Shown piece by piece: positions 8,527 to 17,262 of a stretch of 64,000 nt of DNA. This stretch comes from an uncultured Sphingomonadaceae bacterium (GTDB lineage: Bacteria > Pseudomonadota > Alphaproteobacteria > Sphingomonadales > Sphingomonadaceae): positions 558,001 through 622,000 of the forward strand of contig CANMWO010000001.1 in the NCBI GenBank assembly GCA_947501695.1, written 5' to 3'. Within the stretch, counting starts at the first letter, position 1; every line of letters begins with the position of its first letter. A model generated the notes under the pieces. The model made no database searches and was not told the origin of the DNA. It worked only from the letters and a program-made list of their open reading frames with translations. Both the position numbers and the translations under genes were made by a program.

Positions 8527-8562
8527 AACAAAAAAGCGGCGTGAGACCAGTCACGCCGCTTT
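8527..8562 (-). terminator. Intrinsic terminator after clpA
   Basis: A 12-pair stem (AAAGCGGCGTGA with TCACGCCGCTTT on plus, loop GACCAG) is followed on the minus strand by TTTTTT. It lies 43 bases past the clpA stop. Confidence 0.9.
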
Positions 8563-8604
8563 GTATTTTGGGTGCAAGGCTTTTACCCCGCAGTTCAAGT
8601 GAAA

Positions 8605-10926
8605 CTACTTGCTTTTGGTCGGCGTCTTTTTCTTGGGTGCCGATTTTTTCTTTTTGCTAGCTGGCGCAGAAGGTGTGACCTCAAAATTCAGCTCATTGTC
8701 CTTCAGATGGACTTTGACCTCTCCACCATTGACCAACTTACCGAACAGTAACTCCTCGGCCAGTGGTTGCTTGATCTTCTCTTGGATCAACCGGCCCATT
8801 GGGCGGGCACCATAGAGCTTGTCATAGCCGCGCTCCGTGAGCCATGCTTGAGCATCTTCGTCCAGCGTGATGTGGACATTCTGATCCGCGAGTTGCAATT
8901 CCAACTCAAGAATGAATTTCTCAACCACTCGTGAGACAACTTCGGGCGGCAGATAAGCAAACGGAACAATCGCATCCAGACGGTTGCGGAATTCAGGGGT
9001 GAACATTTTTTTCACCGCTTCATCGCTTGCATCTTCCTTGGATACATCACCGAAGCCAATACCCTCTTTTGCCATATCTGACGCGCCGGCATTAGTTGTC
9101 ATAATTAGGATTACGTTGCGGAAATCAACCGTTTTGCCGTGGTGATCGGTTAGCTTCCCATTGTCCATCACCTGCAACAGAATATTGAACAGATCAGGAT
9201 GAGCCTTTTCAATCTCATCTAGCAAAAGCACACAATGCGGATTTTGATCGATGGCATCCGTAAGCAATCCACCCTGATCATAGCCGACGTATCCCGGAGG
9301 TGCACCGATCAGACGAGAGACGCTGTGACGTTCCATATATTCGGACATATCAAAGCGTTTGAGCGGGATGCCCATAATCGATGACAATTGCCGCGCGACT
9401 TCGGTTTTACCAACGCCTGTCGGGCCGGAGAACAGATAGTTGCCGATCGGTTTGTCTGGTTCACGAAGACCAGCCCGAGACAGCTTTATAGCGCTCGAAA
9501 GCTTTTCGATGGCTGCATTCTGGCCAAAGACAACACGCTTGAGATCTTTGTCGAGACTTTCGAGTGTCTTCTTGTCATCTTTCGAAACGGATTTGGGCGG
9601 GATGCGTGCCATGGTCGCAATAACCGCTTCAATATCCTTGGTCGTGATCATCTTCTTGCGGCGTGAAGGCGGCAACAGCATCTGCATCGCGCCAACTTCG
9701 TCGATTACGTCAATCGCCTTATCCGGCAATTTGCGGTCATTAATGTAACGTGTGGACAGTTCCACTGCCGATTTCAAGGCATCCGGAGCATAGCGCACAT
9801 TGTGATGCTCTTCGAATGCGGAACGCAAACCAGCGAGAATTTTAATCGTATCCTCGACGCTAGGTTCGTTGACATCAATTTTCTGGAACCGGCGCAGTAG
9901 GGCGCGGTCTTTTTCAAAATGATTGCGGAACTCTTTATAGGTGGTCGATCCGATGCAGCGAATAATGCCGCCCGACAAAGCCGGTTTCAGTAAGTTCGAT
10001 GCATCCATTGCTCCGCCGCTGGTCGCGCCAGCACCGATTACGGTATGAATTTCGTCAATGAACAGAATTGCATCAGGCATTTTTTCAAGCTCGGAAACAA
10101 CCTGCTTCAACCGCTCCTCAAAATCGCCGCGATAACGCGTCCCAGCAAGCAGAGAGCCCATGTCTAGCGAATAGATAACTGCTGGTTTCAACACATCGGG
10201 AACATTTTCTTCGATAATGCGCAGGGCCAAGCCTTCTGCAATAGCAGTTTTGCCGACGCCGGGTTCACCAACATATAGCGGGTTATTTTTGGACCGACGG
10301 CACAAGATTTGTACGGTGCGATCAACTTCTGCCTGGCGACCGATCAGCGGATCAATCCGGCCATCTTTGGCTTTTTCGTTCAAATTTACGGTAAACTGGT
10401 CGAGCGCAGTTTCTTTTTTGCTCTTTGCGTCTTTCTTCTCGTCACCATCGTCGCTGCCGGATAGTTCGGCAGGATCAATGGATTGTCCGCCTTTGCCGAC
10501 GCCATGACTGATAAAGCTAACGGCATCCAGACGGCTCATATCCTGTTGCTGGAGGAAATAAACAGCATAGCTCTCGCGTTCAGAGAAGAGGGCAACCAAT
10601 ACGTTAGCGCCGGTTACTTCGTCTTTTCCAGAAGACTGTACATGCAGGATAGCGCGTTGAACTACACGTTGGAAACCGGATGTAGGAGAGGGGTCAATAG
10701 ATTTTTCGACTTTGAGTGAATCGAGTTCACTGTCGAGATAGAGCACTACAGCATCTTCCAGCTCGCCCACATCAACACCACAGGCATTCATCACTTGTGA
10801 CGCATCACCATCGTCAATCAACGCAAGCAGGAGATGTTCAAGAGTCGCATATTCATGAGACCGATCAGCGGCATTTTTCAACGCTTGATGAAGGGTCTTT
10901 TCCAGTGATTCTGCGAATGAAGGCAT
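8605..10926 (-). CDS. clpA: ATP-dependent Clp protease ATP-binding subunit ClpA
   Basis: ClpA unfolds substrates and feeds them to the ClpP peptidase. The 773 residues show two N-terminal Clp_N repeats (about 1-145), a charged linker, and two AAA+ modules. D1 has Walker A GEPGVGKT at 220-227 and Walker B ILFIDE at 287-292. D2 has GPTGVGKT at 501-508 and VLLLDE at 566-571. IGF at 623-625 is the ClpP-docking loop; ClpB-type proteins lack it, as well as having a long middle domain absent here. The C-terminus is a lysine-rich tail. AAGGAG sits seven bases before the ATG. The adaptor gene clpS, often adjacent upstream, is not in this window. Confidence 0.95.
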   Translation of the reverse strand: MPSFAESLEKTLHQALKNAADRSHEYATLEHLLLALIDDGDASQVMNACGVDVGELEDAVVLYLDSELDSLKVEKSIDPSPTSGFQRVVQRAILHVQSSGKDEVTGANVLVALFSERESYAVYFLQQQDMSRLDAVSFISHGVGKGGQSIDPAELSGSDDGDEKKDAKSKKETALDQFTVNLNEKAKDGRIDPLIGRQAEVDRTVQILCRRSKNNPLYVGEPGVGKTAIAEGLALRIIEENVPDVLKPAVIYSLDMGSLLAGTRYRGDFEERLKQVVSELEKMPDAILFIDEIHTVIGAGATSGGAMDASNLLKPALSGGIIRCIGSTTYKEFRNHFEKDRALLRRFQKIDVNEPSVEDTIKILAGLRSAFEEHHNVRYAPDALKSAVELSTRYINDRKLPDKAIDVIDEVGAMQMLLPPSRRKKMITTKDIEAVIATMARIPPKSVSKDDKKTLESLDKDLKRVVFGQNAAIEKLSSAIKLSRAGLREPDKPIGNYLFSGPTGVGKTEVARQLSSIMGIPLKRFDMSEYMERHSVSRLIGAPPGYVGYDQGGLLTDAIDQNPHCVLLLDEIEKAHPDLFNILLQVMDNGKLTDHHGKTVDFRNVILIMTTNAGASDMAKEGIGFGDVSKEDASDEAVKKMFTPEFRNRLDAIVPFAYLPPEVVSRVVEKFILELELQLADQNVHITLDEDAQAWLTERGYDKLYGARPMGRLIQEKIKQPLAEELLFGKLVNGGEVKVHLKDNELNFEVTPSAPASKKKKSAPKKKTPTKSK

Positions 10927-10942
10927 GCATTTACTCCTTGAT

Positions 10943-10960
10943 GGGACAATTGGTTGTCCC
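10943..10960. promoter_or_regulatory. Small palindrome in the clpA leader
   Basis: GGGACAA and TTGTCCC are a perfect seven-base inverted repeat around TTGG, 17 bases upstream of the clpA ATG and just before its ribosome-binding site. It could be an operator or a leader hairpin. There is no independent support. Confidence 0.35.
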
Positions 10961-11190
10961 GGTAGTCGAAAAACTATGAGGTCCGGTGTTATTCCGGCCT
11001 TAACTATTCGGCTTCCTTCTTAATCTATGCGTAACCCGAAAAACATCAAGGGCCTATCCTAAGAACAACCTGTCTTGAAGCAAGGTTATGCGAATTTTTT
11101 CGTCTCTTCTTCTAAACGGTCCAAGTCGGATCAACTTAAATCCAACTATTAAGATATAGGGTTAAAAATTCCTTACCAGAACCCTAAAGT

Positions 11191-11391
11191 TTACGTCTTT
11201 TTAAACAAGCCATCAGCGCTTGCGCGGTGGGAAACTGCAAAGCTTTTCTTGGCTTCGCAGCGACTTATTTCATTTTTTAGGATCGATATCCGCTTTTCCA
11301 GTTCATCGACAGAAAAAGGATCCAGGTCCTGCTTTGTAAGCAAGCTGATCGGATCATTGGCGTTGCGCGGCAGATCGTCGTCATCGTTCAT
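11191..11391 (-). CDS. DUF1192 family small protein
   Basis: A 66-residue acidic protein of the DUF1192 family, short proteins found widely in Alphaproteobacteria. The recognisable core is DLDPFSVDELEKRISILKNE around residues 22-41, predicted to be an amphipathic or coiled-coil helix followed by EISRCEAK. It has no membrane segment. It is oriented like clpA but separated from it by 264 bases, so it is probably its own transcript, divergent from the quinone oxidoreductase gene. Function is unknown. Confidence 0.82.
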   Translation of the reverse strand: MNDDDDLPRNANDPISLLTKQDLDPFSVDELEKRISILKNEISRCEAKKSFAVSHRASADGLFKKT

Positions 11392-11523
11392 GTAAATTTG
11401 TCCTGTCTTTTTCGGCCATTTGCTTCGCTAATGTTGACCGACACGGCTTTGCTGTCAATAAGGATGGCAGATAAAAACGAGCGTCGGACAAATGGGCGTT
11501 TCTGGGATAATTAGGGGCAAGCT

Positions 11524-12534
11524 ATGACAGTATCAGAAGTTTTACAGTCAGAAATGACAGCCGTCGTGATCAGTGAGCCGGGTGGCCCCGAAGTGCTAAA
11601 GCCGCAAACTATGGCTGTACCCGAACCAGCGGCCGGAGAAGTGTTGATCAAAGTGGCTGCCGCCGGTGTGAACCGGCCTGATGTTGTACAACGTATGGGT
11701 CTCTATCCTGCGCCTCCTGGAGCATCACCCTTACCGGGACTTGAAGTATCTGGAACTGTCGTCGCCTTGGGTGAGGGCGTCGGATCAGAGTGGATGGGCC
11801 GCAAGATATGCGCGCTCACCAACGGCGGTGGATATGCTGAATATTGCGTTGCGCCCGCAGGGCAATGCCTTCTGGTACCGGACAGTTTGACGATGGAAGA
11901 AGCGGCGGCCTTGCCAGAGACCCTCTTCACCGTGTGGAGTAACCTGTTCAACCGTGCCTTTGCGAGGGAAGATGAAACCGTGCTGGTCCACGGAGGCACG
12001 AGCGGCATAGGTACCATGGCTATTATGCTGGGCAAGCTGGTTGGCCTAAAAGTGATCGTTACTTGCGGCTCTGATCAGAAATGTACCGCGGCAAAGACTA
12101 TCGGAGCAGACCATGCAATCAACTACAAGACTCAAGATTTTGTCGAAGAGGTGCAGAAAATTACTGGCGGGGAGGGTGTTGAAGTGGTCCTGGATATGGT
12201 TGCGGGTGATTATGTGCCGCGGAACCTCAATTGCTTGAAAGTAGACGGGCGGCACGTGACCATTGCTGTGCAGGGCGGAACGACGGCAACGCTTAATATG
12301 GCACAAATCATGATGAAGCGGTTGACGCTTACCGGATCAACACTGCGTCCGCAATCGGCTGATCGCAAATCACTACTGGCGGACGAACTCTATCGCTATG
12401 TTTGGCCTGATATCGAAGCCGGCAAGCTGAAACCGGTAATGGACGAGAGTTTCGCACTCGCCGACGCCGCCAAAGCACATGCGCATATGGAAGCCGGTGA
12501 CCATATCGGGAAGATTATATTAAAGGTGAGCTAA
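11524..12534 (+). CDS. NAD(P)H-quinone oxidoreductase, PIG3-type zinc-independent MDR
   Basis: A 336-residue cytosolic medium-chain reductase. The N-terminal GroES-like domain contains VNRPDVVQRMGLYPAPPGAS, typical of the TP53I3/PIG3 branch. The Rossmann domain has VHGGTSGIGTMAIMLGKLVG for NADPH. The catalytic-zinc ligands of alcohol dehydrogenases are missing, as expected. It likely reduces quinones or enones with NADPH. AGGGGC lies five bases before the ATG. The NUDIX gene begins two bases after its stop, so both belong to one transcript. Confidence 0.9.
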   Translation: MTVSEVLQSEMTAVVISEPGGPEVLKPQTMAVPEPAAGEVLIKVAAAGVNRPDVVQRMGLYPAPPGASPLPGLEVSGTVVALGEGVGSEWMGRKICALTNGGGYAEYCVAPAGQCLLVPDSLTMEEAAALPETLFTVWSNLFNRAFAREDETVLVHGGTSGIGTMAIMLGKLVGLKVIVTCGSDQKCTAAKTIGADHAINYKTQDFVEEVQKITGGEGVEVVLDMVAGDYVPRNLNCLKVDGRHVTIAVQGGTTATLNMAQIMMKRLTLTGSTLRPQSADRKSLLADELYRYVWPDIEAGKLKPVMDESFALADAAKAHAHMEAGDHIGKIILKVS

Positions 12535-12536
12535 AG

Positions 12537-12956
12537 ATGGACGAGAACATCGACTTTCACGGCGCAAAAGTGGCGTTGTTTGTCGATGACCAATTGCTAG
12601 TCTATCGCCGCGACAATAAGCTCGGCATTCCGTTTCCTGATATGTGGGGCCTTCCTGGCGGTGGTCGCGAAAATGAAGAAAGTGAAGCAGCTTGCATTAC
12701 CCGGGAAACCTATGAAGAATTTGGTATGACGGTTGACGTCACTACTCTTGACTATGTCCAACATTATGAAAACTGGCGAGGCTCCAGCAGTCGGCGAGCG
12801 CTCTTTTTTGTTGGTCGCTTATCGCAGGAGTAAGTGTCAGCCACTTTTTTTGGTGATGAGGGGCAACACTGGCAAACCATGGCGACAACGGATTTTCTTG
12901 AAAGCGACGAAGCCGTGCCGCATTTGCAAGAACGTTTGCGAGATTATTTGGCCTGA
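12537..12956 (+). pseudogene. NUDIX hydrolase with an in-frame stop
   Basis: The gene starts two bases after the quinone oxidoreductase stop. Codons 1-98 contain the NUDIX box, GGGRENEESEAACITRETYE followed by EFG, as in GX5EX7REUXEEXGU, and reach FFVGRLSQE. A TAA at 12831-12833 then ends the frame. The same frame continues without further stops for 41 codons to 12954-12956, reading FFGDEGQHWQTM, then PHLQERLRDYLA. That looks like the normal C-terminal beta-strand and helix of a 140-residue NUDIX protein. So either a single base change has truncated it, or the 98-residue form is made and may be partly active because the NUDIX box is intact. Substrate unknown. Confidence 0.75.
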
Positions 12957-13069
12957 CAGTATTGGCAATCTACCCGTTATTGTAAATAAAGGGTCATAAA
13001 ACGGGAATCATCCTGTCATAAATGCAGGTTATAGAATGCACCCATGGATGTTTCCTTGGGAATGAAGTG

Positions 13070-13984
13070 ATGGCCAAACAATTTCCTCCAATTTCCGTCT
13101 CTAATATCCCTTTGCTGGACGTCGATCGCTATGAAGCGCGACTAACGCGACAATCTCGGATAAATCCGATGGATCGGACGCGTTACCGAACAATTTGGAT
13201 TTCTGACATTCACCTCGGCACGCGCGGTTGCAATGCTGACATGCTGATCGATTTCCTTGATCATGTGGATAGCGATACGCTCTATCTCGTTGGCGATATT
13301 ATCGATGGCTGGCGGTTGAAGAAGAAATTCTACTGGCCGGATGGACATAATGATATCATCTGGCGGATTTTGAAACGCGCCAAGCGAGACACGCGGATTG
13401 TCTATATTCCCGGCAATCATGATGAAATGTTCCGGCAGTTTACCGGACTGAATTTTGGCGGCGTTGAAATACGCCGGTCGGCCATTCACGAAACCGCTGA
13501 TGGACGTCGGTTGTTAGTGCTGCATGGCGATGAATTTGACGCGGTTATGCTGGCACATCGTTGGCTCGCCTTTATCGGGGATGCTGCTTACACGAGTTTG
13601 ATGCGACTAAATTGGGTGGTCAACAAGGTCAGGGGACGGATGGGACTGCCCTATTGGTCGCTATCAAAAATTGCGAAGCATAAGGTCAAAAATGCAGTAG
13701 AATTTATCGGTCGCTTTGAGGAACTAGTCGCCAAAGCGGCTCGCGGCCGCGGCGTTGATGGGGTTGTTTGCGGCCATATCCACACGGCAGAAATGCGAGA
13801 AATTCAAGGCATCGAATATTATAACGATGGCGACTGGGTTGAAGGCTGCACGGCATTGGTGGAATGCGATGATGGGACAATGGAAATTCTGCACTGGGCA
13901 GATGAAATCGCCGCCCGAGAGGCCCGACACGATCAATCTGTAAAACTGAAAACGGTAAAAGGTGATCTGGAGCAAGCGGTATGA
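13070..13984 (+). CDS. LpxH-like metallophosphoesterase
   Basis: A calcineurin-type phosphoesterase annotated in relatives as UDP-2,3-diacylglucosamine diphosphatase. The five metal-site motifs are present in order: SDIHLG, GDIIDGW, PGNHDE, HGDEFD and GHIHT. From 13070 it has 304 residues, longer than Escherichia coli LpxH (about 240) by an N-terminal extension before RYRTIWISDIHLG. The start is uncertain: an in-frame ATG at 13022 and another near 13169 also exist, none with a strong ribosome-binding site. It overlaps the glycosyltransferase gene by ATGA, so the two are translationally coupled. A function in lipid A or in another lipid phosphoester pathway is inferred. Confidence 0.85.
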   Translation: MAKQFPPISVSNIPLLDVDRYEARLTRQSRINPMDRTRYRTIWISDIHLGTRGCNADMLIDFLDHVDSDTLYLVGDIIDGWRLKKKFYWPDGHNDIIWRILKRAKRDTRIVYIPGNHDEMFRQFTGLNFGGVEIRRSAIHETADGRRLLVLHGDEFDAVMLAHRWLAFIGDAAYTSLMRLNWVVNKVRGRMGLPYWSLSKIAKHKVKNAVEFIGRFEELVAKAARGRGVDGVVCGHIHTAEMREIQGIEYYNDGDWVEGCTALVECDDGTMEILHWADEIAAREARHDQSVKLKTVKGDLEQAV

Positions 13985-15045
13985 AAATCGCTCTCGTCAC
14001 AGATGCCTGGCATCCCCAGGTCAATGGTGTTGTTAGGACCCTAGATACAGTTATCGGGATATTACGGCGTTGGGGTCATGACGTGCTTGTCATTTCGCCT
14101 GACCAATATCGTTCGGTCGCTGCGCCGAGCTATCCGGAAATCCGCTTGGCCATGACGCGCGCGCGCAGCGTTGGGCGGCGCATTGCTGAATTTGATGCGG
14201 ATGCCGTTCATCTGGCTACCGAAGGTCCACTCTGCTTGTCTGCTCGGCGGTGGTGTCGCCGCAACAACCGTATTTTTACAACGGCTTATCACACGCAGTT
14301 TCCCGAATATCTTGCGAAGCGAACCCATTTGTCCCCGCGGATCTTTTGGCACTATATAAAGTGGTTTCACCGTGCTTCACAAGCTATCATGGTCTCCACA
14401 AATAGCGTTCGTCAGCAATTGATCGGCGAGCAACTGCCGCAAGTGCATCACTGGAGCCGCGGCGTCGACCTCGATAGTTTTTCGCCGAATGCGATCGCCC
14501 CAAATATGTTCGAAAATCTGCCGCGCCCTATCCAACTCTATGTCGGGCGGGTTGCGGTTGAGAAAAATATTGAGGCTTTTCTGAAAACGGATCAACCCGG
14601 TAGCAAGGTGGTTGTTGGTGATGGCCCAGCACTTCATGATCTTAGTAGATCCTATCCAGAGGTGCATTTTCTCGGCCGTAAATCGGGTCGAGAGCTTGCA
14701 GGTTGTTATGCCGGTGCAGATGTTTTTGTGTTTCCAAGTAAGACTGATACGTTTGGGCTTGTTCTTGTAGAAGCGCTGGCCTGTGGCACGCCAGTCGCAG
14801 CTTTCCCTGTAACGGGTCCAATTGATATATTGACCCGCAAAAACGGAGTGATGGACGATGATTTGAATCTTGCCATTTCGGCCGCTCAACATTTGCATTC
14901 AGAAGATTGTATAAAACGAGCCGCTCATTTCAACTGGGGTGAAAGTGCGCGCCAATTTCTAGATGGGTTGGTACCGATGGAGCCGGATCGGACGGTGCAT
15001 CTGTCCCGCCGGTTCATTGCCAAAGCCATTTTTGCGAGGGTTTAA
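13981..15045 (+). CDS. GT4-family glycosyltransferase
   Basis: A 354-residue GT-B fold enzyme. The N-terminus reads KIALVTDAWHPQVNGVVRTL, as in the MgtA/SqdX/PimB-like branch. The donor site has LYVGRVAVEKNIEAFL and the E-X7-E region PSKTDTFGLVLVEALACGTP around residues 250-270. It probably works at the cytoplasmic membrane face, adding a sugar from a nucleotide donor to a lipid such as diacylglycerol. Acceptor and donor are not determined. Four-base ATGA overlap with the phosphoesterase upstream indicates coupled expression and a common lipid pathway. A terminator follows. Confidence 0.88.
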   Translation: MKIALVTDAWHPQVNGVVRTLDTVIGILRRWGHDVLVISPDQYRSVAAPSYPEIRLAMTRARSVGRRIAEFDADAVHLATEGPLCLSARRWCRRNNRIFTTAYHTQFPEYLAKRTHLSPRIFWHYIKWFHRASQAIMVSTNSVRQQLIGEQLPQVHHWSRGVDLDSFSPNAIAPNMFENLPRPIQLYVGRVAVEKNIEAFLKTDQPGSKVVVGDGPALHDLSRSYPEVHFLGRKSGRELAGCYAGADVFVFPSKTDTFGLVLVEALACGTPVAAFPVTGPIDILTRKNGVMDDDLNLAISAAQHLHSEDCIKRAAHFNWGESARQFLDGLVPMEPDRTVHLSRRFIAKAIFARV

Positions 15046-15129
15046 ACATAAGAAACATGGCAAAATGCCAAGCCGTGACCAAATATCTTGCCGACTCTTT
15101 CGATATCGCCTACATAGGGCATAACAACA

Positions 15130-15163
15130 GGCCGCTCCCGAAAGGGGCGGCCCTTATTTTTTG
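15130..15163 (+). terminator. Intrinsic terminator after the glycosyltransferase
   Basis: GGCCGCTCCC and GGGGCGGCC pair around GAAA, followed by CTTATTTTTT. It ends the phosphoesterase-glycosyltransferase operon, just before the ribosome-binding site of the next gene. Confidence 0.85.
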
Positions 15164-15177
15164 AGAAGGACGCCACC

Positions 15178-15891
15178 GTGGCCCAAGATAACCCAACCCC
15201 GCTTATGCAGCATGCAACCGCCAGCTGGCTGGTGGATAATACCGGATTGAGCTTTGAACAAATTGCTGAATTTTGTGGTATTCACATTCTTGAAGTCAAC
15301 GCGATGGCTGATGATCTAGCCGGTTCTAAATATACTGGCCGTGATCCTGTACAGGCTCACGAACTGACCAACGAAGAAATTGCGAAAGCCGAAGCTGATC
15401 CGGAATATCGGATGAAGCTACAAAAAGGACCTGATCAGGTGCGCCGCACCAAAGGCCCTCGCTATACGCCAGTATCCAAGCGTCAGGACAAACCGGATGG
15501 CATCGCATGGTTGCTGCGTAATCATGCTGAGATTTCCGACGCACAGGTCGGAAAATTGATCGGAACAACCCGCACAACAATCAACGCGATCCGTGACCGC
15601 GAGCACTGGAATATTGCAAACATTGTTCCAAAAGATCCTGTTACACTGGGGCTTTGCTCACAGCGTGAACTGGATGCTGTCGTTGCCAAGGCCGCGAAAA
15701 AAGCCGGCATCGAGCCTGAAGTGCCCGAAGACAAGAAATTGGGTGGCGACAAAGAAGCGCTTATTGCTGAACTGCATGAAGAGCGTGCGCAGGCTGAGCG
15801 AGATGCGGAGGCCGCATTGGCCGCGGAATCCGGTGAAGGCGAGATTGCTACCGAAGATCTGACTGCAGAAACGCTGTTTAAAGACAGTTGA
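15178..15891 (+). CDS. trcR: DUF1013 protein, cell-cycle transcriptional regulator TrcR family
   Basis: A 237-residue DNA-binding protein conserved in Alphaproteobacteria. It starts with GTG, eight bases after GAAGGA. Two HTH-like segments are visible: ASWLVDNTGLSFEQIAEFCG near residue 15, and AWLLRNHAEISDAQVGKLIG at about 110, followed by TTRTTINAIRDREHWN. The C-terminal 50 residues are acidic and alanine-rich, likely a coiled coil. The family name TrcR refers to a cell-cycle regulator of Caulobacter; targets here are unknown. The gene is monocistronic between a terminator and an MBL gene. Confidence 0.88.
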   Translation: MAQDNPTPLMQHATASWLVDNTGLSFEQIAEFCGIHILEVNAMADDLAGSKYTGRDPVQAHELTNEEIAKAEADPEYRMKLQKGPDQVRRTKGPRYTPVSKRQDKPDGIAWLLRNHAEISDAQVGKLIGTTRTTINAIRDREHWNIANIVPKDPVTLGLCSQRELDAVVAKAAKKAGIEPEVPEDKKLGGDKEALIAELHEERAQAERDAEAALAAESGEGEIATEDLTAETLFKDS

Positions 15892-15999
15892 TCCTTGATT
15901 TGCGATCCTGATTATAATCAGGATTGCAGATACTAGTAAAATTAACTGCTCAATTAAATCTGGTTGCACCGGTTCGTAGCCTACGTCTATGGTCGGCCT

Positions 16000-17115
16000 A
16001 TGGATGCACCAACGACACCCCCTGCTTATGATGCAACGCTAGCTGATCATGGCTTTGAACCGATCGAAGTGGAAGGATTAACCTACCCACTCGGCGACTA
16101 TGAACCTAAATATGGTGAATATTTCGAACTAATGCCCGGCATAGGCTGGACCCGCACGCCGGTTCCGGGACCACTGGGGCATATTAACAACTGGGTTTTG
16201 GATGACGTGCATCCGGATGGAACTCCTGGTTTTGCAATTGTCGATACCGGGCTGTTTATGCCTGCCGTCATTGAATCGTGGAAAACGCTTTTTAAAACAG
16301 GTCTCAACGGTAAAACAGCAACCAAGATTGTTGTCACCCATTTCCACCCTGACCATGTTGGTTGCGCGGGCTGGTTAGCCAAACGGTTCAAGGTACCACT
16401 GCATATGAATCGTACAGAATGGCTGTTGGCGCGCATGCTGACCGCTGATGTGAGCGCGGATGTACCACAAGAAGCGATTGATGAATGGCGCTTCGCTGGA
16501 TGGGATGAAGCGCTGATCAAAGAAAAATGCGAAGGGGGCTGGGGGCGTTTTGCTCGCGCCGTTTCTCAGCTACCCATTGGTCATATTCGCATGGACGAGG
16601 GCGATAGCCTGACTATCGGCAATAATGATTGGCGGGTTATGATCGGGCGAGGCCATACTCCGGAACATGCCTGCCTTATCGATGATGCGAACCATGTGAT
16701 GATTTCCGGTGACCAGATCTTGCCGCGCATTACATCTAATATTTCAGTTATGCTGAGCGAGCCTACTGCTGATCCCCTCGGTGAATGGCTCGCCAGCATA
16801 GACCGGTTTCGTGCTGAAATTGACCCGAACTTATTGGTGCTCCCTGCGCATGGCAGACCGTTTAAGGGCGCGCATCAACGGCTCGATACATTGGCACTTC
16901 GGCATAATGAGGCATTGGATGATCTTGCCGATGCCCTTGCGGACAAACCGATGCGGGTGGTCGATAGTTTTCCATTGCTCTTTTCGCGACCAATTGGCCA
17001 TGACGTTATAGGCATGGCTACGGGTGAGGCGATGGCAACGCTTCGTCATCTTGAATATACCGGTCGTGCCACGCATGAAATGAAAGACGGAACCGCTTGG
17101 TACGGCGCGCTTTGA
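16000..17115 (+). CDS. MBL-fold metallo-hydrolase
   Basis: A 371-residue metallo-beta-lactamase-fold enzyme with no signal peptide. The metal-binding motifs are THFHPDHVG (HXHXDH), GRGHTPEHAC, MISGDQILP with the bridging aspartate, and the final LPAHGRPF histidine. The frame opens further upstream at a TTG, but the first ATG at 16000 gives MDAPTTPPAYD and seems the better start; neither has a clear ribosome-binding site. The C-terminal helical extension, RLDTLALRHNEALDDLADAL, matches the glyoxalase-II-like/LACTB2-like group. The substrate cannot be deduced. The acyl-CoA ligase gene follows 147 bases later on the same strand. Confidence 0.86.
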   Translation: MDAPTTPPAYDATLADHGFEPIEVEGLTYPLGDYEPKYGEYFELMPGIGWTRTPVPGPLGHINNWVLDDVHPDGTPGFAIVDTGLFMPAVIESWKTLFKTGLNGKTATKIVVTHFHPDHVGCAGWLAKRFKVPLHMNRTEWLLARMLTADVSADVPQEAIDEWRFAGWDEALIKEKCEGGWGRFARAVSQLPIGHIRMDEGDSLTIGNNDWRVMIGRGHTPEHACLIDDANHVMISGDQILPRITSNISVMLSEPTADPLGEWLASIDRFRAEIDPNLLVLPAHGRPFKGAHQRLDTLALRHNEALDDLADALADKPMRVVDSFPLLFSRPIGHDVIGMATGEAMATLRHLEYTGRATHEMKDGTAWYGAL

Positions 17116-17262
17116 CCTTTTATTGAAAATAGTTGGGTGCGTAATAATGTCAGAACGTCCAGCTGGGGCGTTTGATTAGTTGCACAAGAGTAACAGGGCG
17201 GCGGTAAGTGATTGCCATTATCGCCCACCCCATTGTCACCGCTGGTGCAATGACTTACACCG

